From the NCBI GenBank assembly GCA_021787445.1, contig JAJYLV010000002.1, positions 37,930-101,929 on the forward strand: DNA of 64,000 bases, written 5' to 3'. Positions 29,596 through 40,628 of the stretch are shown piece by piece. The stretch comes from Chloroflexota bacterium (lineage in GTDB: Bacteria; Chloroflexota; Limnocylindria; P2-11E). Each line of letters starts with the position of its first letter. The stretch's first letter is position 1. The translations under genes were made by a program, and so were the position numbers. The notes below the pieces were generated by a model. It saw nothing but the letters and a program-made list of their open reading frames with translations, was not told the DNA's origin and ran no database searches.

Positions 29596-30026
29596 GTCGT
29601 CCCGTCCTCGATCATCGCGCGGATACGGTCGGCAAGGTCGGGCGAGAACGCTACGGATCGACGCGCCTGACGGTCGATGAGGACGCCGGTCACCTCCGCC
29701 GTCGCGACGACCTCGCCCGTCGCGCCGTTCGACATCTCGTGGACGTACGAGAGGCTCGAGCGGCCGATCCGCGTGAAGTGCGAGCGTATGGTCACGACGT
29801 CCCCCGCGAGCAGCTCCTTCTTGAACTGCATGTCGTAGCGCACCGCGGAGAGCGCGAAGCCGGCACCGCGGATCCAGTCGGGCGTGATCCCGACGTCCGC
29901 GAAGAAGCTCCACGTCGCGGCGTCGAAGTGCGTGAGGTACGAGACGACGTTGACGTGTCCCATGATGTCGAGGTCGCGCGGGTAGAACACCCCGCGATGG
30001 GACACGATGCCCGGCCTATCCGTCAC
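29592..30026 (-). CDS. Acyl-CoA thioesterase (4HBT hotdog family)
   Basis: FYPRDLDIMGHVNVVSYLTHFDAATWSFFADVGI; GDVVTIRSHFTRIGRSSLSYVHEM. Confidence 0.88.
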   Translation of the reverse strand: MTDRPGIVSHRGVFYPRDLDIMGHVNVVSYLTHFDAATWSFFADVGITPDWIRGAGFALSAVRYDMQFKKELLAGDVVTIRSHFTRIGRSSLSYVHEMSNGATGEVVATAEVTGVLIDRQARRSVAFSPDLADRIRAMIEDGTT

Positions 30027-30097
30027 GCCGGGGAGCCTAGGGCGAGCGGCGGCCCGACGCGAGCGCGCCGGGCCCGCTGCACGGCGGGGATCACTAG

Positions 30098-33492
<3,395 letters not shown>

Positions 33493-33516
33493 TCGGCGCC
33501 GGATAGGATCCGTGCG

Positions 33517-33720
33517 ATGACGCGTCCGCGGTTCCGCGACCTCGGGTTCGCCCTCGGCGTCCTGCGACCGGGCCCCCGCAACGCCATCACCGACGTGCCC
33601 GGCGTCCGGGTCGGACACTCGACCATCGTGCGCGGCGACGGGCGAGGCCTTCGATCGCGCGATTGCGACGCTCTGACCGCGCTACGTCCGGCACTACCGG
33701 CTCGGATCGACCGGAGTTGA
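33517..33720 (+). pseudogene. N-terminal remnant of P1-family (DmpA/S58) aminopeptidase
   Basis: RFRDLGFALGVLRPGPRNAITDVPGVRVGHSTIVRGDG matches the family N-terminus but stops at 67 aa. Confidence 0.7.
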
Positions 33721-33732
33721 TACTTTCGCGAG

Positions 33733-36087
33733 GTGGCGGTCACATCTGAGCTCCGGCCGGCGCTCCCGACCGATACGGACATCGCGCACCTCGAGGTCGT
33801 CAAGGACGTCGTCGACGAGCTCATCGACCTCTCGCTGAACTACCGCCAGAGCGGGCACCCCGGCGGCTCGCGCTCGAAGGCCCACATCCTCCTGTCGCTG
33901 CTCCTCACCGGCGCGATGCGCTGGGACCTCTGGCGCCCGTGGCGCCGGTTCGGTGACCGGCTCATCCTCGCCGCGGGGCACACCGTGCCCCTCGTGTACG
34001 CGACGCTCGCGACGCTGAACGAGGTCGTGCGCATCGAGCGCGAGCGGCGCGGCGACGAGCGCCTCGCGTTCCCCTTCGACGGGCGCTTCGTGCTGGTGTG
34101 GGAGGATCTGCTCGGCCTGCGCCACAACAAGGGACTGCCCGGGCATGCCGAGATGGCCGGCAAGACGCTCCTCCTCAAGTGGAACACCGGCCCCTCCGGC
34201 CACGGCCTCCCGCCGTCGGTCGGCGAGGCCGTCGCCCTCCGCGCCGCGGGCCTCGACGAGGTGAAGGTCTTCGCCATCGAGGGCGAGGGCGGCCTGACCC
34301 CGGGCGCGAGCCACGAGGCGCGCAACTCGGCCTGGGGCCTCGGCCTCCGCAACCTCGTCTTCCTCGTCGACTGGAACGACTTCGGGATCGATGAGAACCC
34401 CATCTCGGGCGTCGTGCACGGCACGCCCGCGGAGTGGTTCACGTCGTACGGCTGGCGCGTGCTCGGAACGGAGCACGGCAGCGAGTGGCCGGACGTGACG
34501 CGCGTCGTGCTCGAGGCCGCGCGCGGCGACAACCCCGGCAATGTCCCGACGATGGCCTGGTTCCGGACGCGGAAAGGGCGTGGCTACCTGAAGTACGACT
34601 TCGCGTCCCACGGCACGCCGCACCCTCTGAACAGCCCGCCCTTCTGGCGTCTGCGGAAGGACTTCATGGCCAGGTACGGGGTCGAGTACGCGGGCGTGGA
34701 CGCGCCGGCGCCGACGGACGCGAGCGCGCTGCGCGACCAGGCGCGGCACAACCTCGAGGTCGCGGTATCGGCGCTCCGCCGCCGCCCGGAGGCCGTGGCG
34801 GCGATCTGCGAGCGCCTCCGCGAGCGCGCGGCGAGCGTCCCCCAGGAGATCGCGTCGTTCCGCCTCGGCGGCGCGCGGTCGCGGATCCACACCGACGAGC
34901 GCGTCACGGACTTCGAGCGCTACCCGGCGGAGATGTGGGCCAAGCCGGGGGAGTCCAAGCCGAACCGGGCCGCCCTCGCGGCGTGGGGCGCGTGGGTGAA
35001 CTCGTTCGCCCGCGCGGAGTACGGGCGCCCGCTCGTCATCGCCATGTCCGCTGACCTCGCGGAGTCGACGAACATCGCGGGGTTCGCGAAGGGCTTCGGC
35101 GGCGTCGAGGGCTGGGGCTGGTACCAGCGCGACACGAACCCCACCGGAACGCTCCTGCCCCAGCAGATCACCGAGTTCACGAACGCGGGGATCGCCTGCG
35201 GCATCGCCTCGGTCGACCTCGCGGAGGATCCGTTCCACGACTTCGACGGCTTCTGGGGCGCGTGCTCGACCTACGGCGCGTTCTCGTACCTCAAGTACGG
35301 CGAGATGCGGCTCTTCAGCCAGCTCGCGCAGGACTGCGAGCTGAAGGTGGGGAAGGTCATCTGGGTCGCCGGCCACTCGGGCCCCGAGACGGCGGACGAC
35401 TCCCGGACGCACTTCGGCGTCTTCGAGACGGGTGTCACGCAGCTCTTCCCGGACGGCGCGGTCATCGACGTGCACCCCTGGGAGTACAACGAGGTCCCGG
35501 TCGTGCTCGGCGCGGCGCTGCGCCAGAAGGCGCCCATCGTCGCGCTCCACCTGACGCGCCCGCCGATCGCCATCCCCGACCGCGCCGCGCTCGGCATGCC
35601 GTCGCACTTCGCGGCCGCGCGCGGCGCGTACGTCATGCGCCCCTACCGCGGGGACCGGCCGAAGGGCGGCACCGTCTTCGTCCAGGGCACGTCGACCACG
35701 GCGAACCTCGTGAAGATCCTCCCCGAGCTCGACGCGCGCGGCCTCAACGTGAAGATCGTCGCGGCGATCAGCCCGCAGCTCCTCGCGCTGCAGGACGTGG
35801 CGTACCGGGACGCGGTCGCGAGCCTGGCCGACCGGGTGGACGCGATGGTCATCTCGAACCGCGCGCGCCGGGTCATGGGGGACTGGATCGCGACCCCTAT
35901 CGTCGCCGAGTACTCGCTGACGTCGGACCAGGACGACCGCTGGCGCACCGGCGGCACCGTCGACGAGGTCATCGAGGAGGCACACCTCGCTCCGCACCAC
36001 CTCCTCGCGGGTATCGAGCGCTTCGTGCGCGAGCGCGAGCAGCGCCTCGCGCGGCTCGGCTCGGCGGTCGCGGAGGCGCGCGGCTAG
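33733..36087 (+). CDS. Transketolase-like thiamine-diphosphate enzyme
   Basis: LSLNYRQSGHPGGSRSKAHILLSLLLTGAMRWD, AAGHTVPLVYA, TGPSGHGLP, ADLAESTN; GTG start. Confidence 0.85.
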   Translation: MAVTSELRPALPTDTDIAHLEVVKDVVDELIDLSLNYRQSGHPGGSRSKAHILLSLLLTGAMRWDLWRPWRRFGDRLILAAGHTVPLVYATLATLNEVVRIERERRGDERLAFPFDGRFVLVWEDLLGLRHNKGLPGHAEMAGKTLLLKWNTGPSGHGLPPSVGEAVALRAAGLDEVKVFAIEGEGGLTPGASHEARNSAWGLGLRNLVFLVDWNDFGIDENPISGVVHGTPAEWFTSYGWRVLGTEHGSEWPDVTRVVLEAARGDNPGNVPTMAWFRTRKGRGYLKYDFASHGTPHPLNSPPFWRLRKDFMARYGVEYAGVDAPAPTDASALRDQARHNLEVAVSALRRRPEAVAAICERLRERAASVPQEIASFRLGGARSRIHTDERVTDFERYPAEMWAKPGESKPNRAALAAWGAWVNSFARAEYGRPLVIAMSADLAESTNIAGFAKGFGGVEGWGWYQRDTNPTGTLLPQQITEFTNAGIACGIASVDLAEDPFHDFDGFWGACSTYGAFSYLKYGEMRLFSQLAQDCELKVGKVIWVAGHSGPETADDSRTHFGVFETGVTQLFPDGAVIDVHPWEYNEVPVVLGAALRQKAPIVALHLTRPPIAIPDRAALGMPSHFAAARGAYVMRPYRGDRPKGGTVFVQGTSTTANLVKILPELDARGLNVKIVAAISPQLLALQDVAYRDAVASLADRVDAMVISNRARRVMGDWIATPIVAEYSLTSDQDDRWRTGGTVDEVIEEAHLAPHHLLAGIERFVREREQRLARLGSAVAEARG

Positions 36088-37208
36088 GCGACGTCCTGCC
36101 AGCGCAGCCCGAGCTTCCGCACGCGGTTCGCGATCGCGGGGTGGCTGTAGGACCAGATCTCTTCCCAGCGCGGCGGCTCCGGATCGGCGAGGTTCTGGTC
36201 GGCGAGACGGACGAGTGCGCGCGCCATCGCATCGCGTGAGGTGTGACGCGCGCCGAAGGCGTCGGCGGCGCTCTCGCGCCAGCGCGTGAAAGCCATGACC
36301 GCCGGGCGGCCGACCACAACGAGGACGGAGAGCGTGGCCGCCACGAGCGGGTAGGAGGCCGGGTCGGCGGTGCCGCCGACCGGCGCGGCGAGGCGGTCGA
36401 CGATGAGCCGTATCACGATGAGCGCGGCGGCGCCGGCGGCGCCGAACGCGAGGACGTAGCGGAGCGGATCGCCGGTCACGTCGTGGCCGACCTCGTGGGC
36501 GACGACCGACTCGACCTCGTCGATGGGGAAGTGCTCGAGGAGCGTATCGCCGAGCGCGATCCGCTTCGTCGGTCCGACGCCGATGACCGCCGCGTTCGCA
36601 GCGGTCGTCTTCGCGCCCATGCCCCAGCGGTAGACGCCTGACACGCGGGCGCCCGCGCGCTCGGCGACGGCGCGAACGCGCTCGGCGACGGTCGCGTCGG
36701 CGAGCGGCTCGAAGCGGAAGAAGAGGGAGGCCAGCGCGGGGCCGAGGAGCGTCCCCAGGGCGGAGACGGCGAAGGCGCCGGCGATCGTCCACAGCGCCCA
36801 CTCGGGGCGGAGGAGGATGAGGTACCACGCCGTCACGGGAACGTCGACAAGGGCGAGCGTGATGACGATCCTCTTGAGCTGGTCGACGAAGGCGCCGCCC
36901 CAGCTCTGGACGACGAGGCCCTCACGGCGGCCGCGCCTCCACGAGAGGTAGCTGGTCGGGAGCCCGACGGACCATTCGACCAGCGTGAAGGCGGCGACGA
37001 CGACGTAGATGACGACGGCGTGGCTCGCCGTCGCGCCGGCGACCGTGTCGCGCAGGTCGACGCTCGTTCCCGCGAGGTAGAGGCCGACCATGACGGCTAT
37101 GCCGAGCGTCGTCCCGGCGAGATCGAGCACGAGGCTGAACTTCCGGTACGAGCGCGCGCGCCGGAGCCGCTCGGGATCCATCCGCGGCCGCGCCTCGTGC
37201 TCGCTCAC
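36084..37208 (-). CDS. M48-family (Ste24/HtpX-like) membrane metallopeptidase
   Basis: VVAHEVGHDVTGDP HExxH motif, multiple TM helices, RESAADAFG. Confidence 0.92.
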   Translation of the reverse strand: MSEHEARPRMDPERLRRARSYRKFSLVLDLAGTTLGIAVMVGLYLAGTSVDLRDTVAGATASHAVVIYVVVAAFTLVEWSVGLPTSYLSWRRGRREGLVVQSWGGAFVDQLKRIVITLALVDVPVTAWYLILLRPEWALWTIAGAFAVSALGTLLGPALASLFFRFEPLADATVAERVRAVAERAGARVSGVYRWGMGAKTTAANAAVIGVGPTKRIALGDTLLEHFPIDEVESVVAHEVGHDVTGDPLRYVLAFGAAGAAALIVIRLIVDRLAAPVGGTADPASYPLVAATLSVLVVVGRPAVMAFTRWRESAADAFGARHTSRDAMARALVRLADQNLADPEPPRWEEIWSYSHPAIANRVRKLGLRWQDVA

Positions 37209-37903
37209 GTCGCGCCCGACGGCCGCGCCGCGACGTGCCCCCAGGTCACGGCGGCCGTGCCGAGAAAGAGCGTGTCGGTCCGCACGTCGACGATCCCCGC
37301 GGCGCGCCAGACCTCCTCCATCGCGTAGCGGTCGCAGAAGCCATCGATGGAGCGACCGAGGAATGCGCCGACGTCGTGCCACGTCGGCGAAACGAGCGCG
37401 CCGACCAGCGGGAGTCCGAGGCGCGTGTACAGCCACCAGCCGGCGCGCACGGGGAGCGCGTGCGGCCGATCGAATTCGAGCATGGTGAGGCGTCCGCCGG
37501 GTCGCACGACGCGCGCGAGCTCGCGCAGCGTCGCCACCGGATCGTCGACGTAGCGGAGAAGGTACGTGACGGTGAGGCCGTCGAAGGCCGCGTCGGGGAA
37601 CGGGAGCCGCTCGGCGCGGCCAAGGACGAAAGCGATCCCGTCCGAGCGGCGGGCCGCGTCGATCATGCTCGGAACGAGGTCGATCCCGACGACGCGGCAG
37701 CCGCTGCGACGCAGCTCGCGCGCGACGAGGCCCGTCCCGGTCGCGACATCGAGGTACAGATCAGCTGCGCGCGGGGCGGCACGCCGCGCCAGGCGACGCC
37801 GCCATCCCGCTTCGAGGCCGAGGCTGAGCAGGGTGCTCGCGCGCTCGTAGTCGGGGCCCAGCGGAGGGAAGAGCACCTCCGGGCGAACGGTGGTCGGGAT
37901 CAT
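37205..37903 (-). CDS. UbiE/MenG-like SAM-dependent methyltransferase
   Basis: LDVATGTGLVARELRRSGCRVVGIDLVPSMIDAARR; RAERLPFPDAAFDGLTVTYLLRYVDDP. Confidence 0.9.
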   Translation of the reverse strand: MIPTTVRPEVLFPPLGPDYERASTLLSLGLEAGWRRRLARRAAPRAADLYLDVATGTGLVARELRRSGCRVVGIDLVPSMIDAARRSDGIAFVLGRAERLPFPDAAFDGLTVTYLLRYVDDPVATLRELARVVRPGGRLTMLEFDRPHALPVRAGWWLYTRLGLPLVGALVSPTWHDVGAFLGRSIDGFCDRYAMEEVWRAAGIVDVRTDTLFLGTAAVTWGHVAARPSGAT

Positions 37904-38163
37904 CTTCGGATGGTAAAAGACGCGCTCCGCCGCTCCGTAACGCAGCCCGAAGGGCCGCGCGCAGCGACGGCGGCAGGAGCGCGGCGGCGAGCGCGTCGTT
38001 CGGCCAGTACGCGGCCCCGGGCAGCTGCATGAGGAGAGCCGCCGTCCCGCCGAGGAGCACGAACGTCTCGCGGTCGACGCGGCGTGCGACCGGGTCGCGC
38101 CGCAGGAGCGCCACCGCCACGGTCTGAGTGGGGAATGGGGCCCTCGCCGGCCTTGTTACGATG

Positions 38164-38177
38164 GTTGCGCGCGCAAC
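38164..38177. promoter_or_regulatory. 14-bp perfect palindrome upstream of pirin gene; candidate operator
   Basis: GTTGCGCGCGCAAC, 31 bp upstream of the pirin ATG, adjacent to TTGTTACGAT. Confidence 0.55.
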
Positions 38178-38208
38178 TTCCGCGCGCGGGAACAGAGGGG
38201 AACAGGAC

Positions 38209-39183
38209 ATGCCCGCCATCACCGTCGAGACGCCGCTCGCGCTGCCTTCCGTCCAGGTCGCCGAGGGATCGCCGGCGCGCTACCGGAAGGTCGAGCGCGT
38301 CATCGAGGCGGTCAAGACGTTCGAGGGGGAAGGCTTCCCCGTCCGACGCCCGTTCCCCGGCCTCGAGAGGGCCGTCGCCGACCCGTTCGTCCTCCTCGAC
38401 GAGATGGGGGAGGTGCAGTACGCGCCGGGTGAGGCCAAGGGCGCTCCCGACCACCCGCACCGCGGGTTCGAGACCGTCACGTACATGATCGACGGCGAGT
38501 TCGTGCACCGCGACTCGAACGGCGGCGGCGGGGTGATCGCGAACGGTGACACGCAGTGGATGACGGCGGGCGCGGGGATCGTGCACTCGGAGATGCCCCC
38601 CGAGAAGCTCATCCGCGCCGGTGGCCTCTTCCACGGGGTCCAGCTATGGGTGAACCTGCCCGCGGCGCGGAAGTGGGAGAAGCCCCGGTATCAGGACATC
38701 CGCGCGTCCGCCGTCGCCCTCCTCCGCTCGGCCGACGGCGGCGCGCTCGTGCGCGTCATCGCCGGCGACCTCGGCGGGCACGGCGGCCCCGGCGTCACGT
38801 ACACGCCGATCACGTACGCGCACGCGACGCTGCTCCCGGGCTCGCGTCTCGACGTGCCGTGGCGGCCTGACTTCAACGCTCTGGTCTACGCCCTCGGCGG
38901 ATCCGGCTCCGTCGGCGTCGAGTCGATGCCGCTTGGCTCGGGGCAGCTCGCGGTCCTCGGCCCGGGCGACGCGCTCCGGGTCGAGGGGAGCGCGGAGCAG
39001 GACAGCCGTACGCCGACGTTCGACGTGCTCCTCCTCGGTGGCCGTCCCATCGGCGAGCCGGTAGTGCAGTACGGCCCGTTCGTCATGAACACGCGCGAGG
39101 AGATCCTGCAGGCGCTGGCGGACTATCAGGCGGGCAAGATGGGCTACATCCCGGCGACGCACTTCGGAGCGGGTCCCCGCTAG
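38209..39183 (+). CDS. Pirin-family protein
   Basis: DPFVLLDEMGEVQYAPGEAKGAPDHPHRGFETVTYMIDGEFVHRDSNG...MTAGAGIVHSEMP. Confidence 0.95.
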   Translation: MPAITVETPLALPSVQVAEGSPARYRKVERVIEAVKTFEGEGFPVRRPFPGLERAVADPFVLLDEMGEVQYAPGEAKGAPDHPHRGFETVTYMIDGEFVHRDSNGGGGVIANGDTQWMTAGAGIVHSEMPPEKLIRAGGLFHGVQLWVNLPAARKWEKPRYQDIRASAVALLRSADGGALVRVIAGDLGGHGGPGVTYTPITYAHATLLPGSRLDVPWRPDFNALVYALGGSGSVGVESMPLGSGQLAVLGPGDALRVEGSAEQDSRTPTFDVLLLGGRPIGEPVVQYGPFVMNTREEILQALADYQAGKMGYIPATHFGAGPR

Positions 39184-39526
39184 CGCGCAACGGGGCCGGC
39201 GTCACACCCGTACTGACCAGCGCCGCGCCGTCCGCCCATGGCCCCTCGTCTCTCTAAAGAACTACCGGCGGACGGACCGCGGCCGGTGCCCCGGACGGCC
39301 GTGCAGAGTGAACGTTCTCACTCCCAAAACGGGTACCTCCTGATACACCTACGGCGCGCGCCGGGCTTTCCCGCTGGGAGACCGGCCGGAGAAGGGGGGA
39401 GGTGAAGCGGTCGGGGGGCGTGACCGGCAAGCGAGGCCCTCCCGTCCTGATGCCCGGGGGCCGGCCCGCGACGCTCCCCCACGGAACCGGAACAGCAGCA
39501 CAGCTGAGTTGATAGGGGGACGGAAG

Positions 39527-40588
39527 ATGCGTACGAGACTCGCGCCTCGAAGCACGAGGGGTGTGCTGGCGGCCGCGCTCGTTGCGGCGACTGTCCTTGC
39601 CGCGTGTGGAGCGCCATCGTCGAGCGCCTCGGCTCCGCTCAAAGGGAAGACCATCCATCTGACGATCGCCGGTGGGGTCGGCGGCACGTTCGACCTCGAA
39701 GGCCGCGCGCTGGCGCCCTACCTGGCAAAGCAGCTCGGAGCGACGATCGACGTCGTCAACCTCCCCGGCGGCGGTGGCCTCAAGGGCTGGAACGCCGTCG
39801 CGCACGACAAGCCGGATGGTCTGAACATCGGCATCGGCTACATCCAGGGCATGATCGCGAACGTCTGGGAGAAGGTCCCGGGCCAGAACTTCGACGCGAC
39901 GAAGCTGAGCTGGCTGGGCGGCTACGCCGGCAACCGCGGCCAGACCGCCAAGGTGCTGTTCGCGAACACGACGAAGCCGCCGTTCGACACCGCCGGCGAC
40001 CTCATCAAGACTCAGACGAAGGTGACCGAGCTGGGCGCCGTCGGGGACGTCTCCGGTCCGCTGTTCTTCAAGGTCTACAAGGTGCCCTACCGCGATCTGA
40101 CGTCGTACGCGGACGCGTCCGCCCAGAAGGTCGGCATGCTCCGCGGTGACGGCCAGCTCGACGTGAAGTTCTACCCCGGCTGGAGCTCGCTGGTCACCTC
40201 CGGCAAGCTCCATGTGCTGCTCGACTTCAGCATGCGCGACAGCTGGTCCGTGGACAGCAAGGTGCCGACGATCGGGGCCTTCATGAAGGCGCACCCCATC
40301 CCGGCCGAGGCGCAGACGGCGATGGAGGCGGACGCGGCCGCCCTGGACGCGGGAGCGGGCGTGTTCGCGCCCGCGGGCCTGCCCAAGGACGTGGCGGACG
40401 CGCTCTCGAGCGCGATCGCCGCCGCCTTCAAGGAGCAGGCATTCCAGGCGCAGGCGACCAAGAGCCACCTCTCGCCCTTCTATCTGGACTCCAGCGCGGA
40501 GCTCAAGGCGATCAACACGGCCCTCGACCCGAAGACGGTGACGATCATGCGGAAGTACGTTCCGCTCAGCAAGGGCGAGGCGTCGTGA
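39527..40588 (+). CDS. Tripartite tricarboxylate transporter substrate-binding protein (TctC-like)
   Basis: Lipobox VLAACGAP; GGVGGTFDLEGRALAPYLAKQLGATIDVVNLPGGGGLKGWNAV. Confidence 0.85.
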   Translation: MRTRLAPRSTRGVLAAALVAATVLAACGAPSSSASAPLKGKTIHLTIAGGVGGTFDLEGRALAPYLAKQLGATIDVVNLPGGGGLKGWNAVAHDKPDGLNIGIGYIQGMIANVWEKVPGQNFDATKLSWLGGYAGNRGQTAKVLFANTTKPPFDTAGDLIKTQTKVTELGAVGDVSGPLFFKVYKVPYRDLTSYADASAQKVGMLRGDGQLDVKFYPGWSSLVTSGKLHVLLDFSMRDSWSVDSKVPTIGAFMKAHPIPAEAQTAMEADAAALDAGAGVFAPAGLPKDVADALSSAIAAAFKEQAFQAQATKSHLSPFYLDSSAELKAINTALDPKTVTIMRKYVPLSKGEAS

Positions 40589-40628
40589 GCACCATTCTCG
40601 ACCGTTCCATCGCGTCCATCGCGCGTCC

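Noticed and set aside
33694-36828. 1044-aa minus-strand ORF opposite the transketolase
   Set aside because: Arg/Ala/Asp-rich shadow ORF typical of high-GC DNA; the opposite frame has clear transketolase motifs
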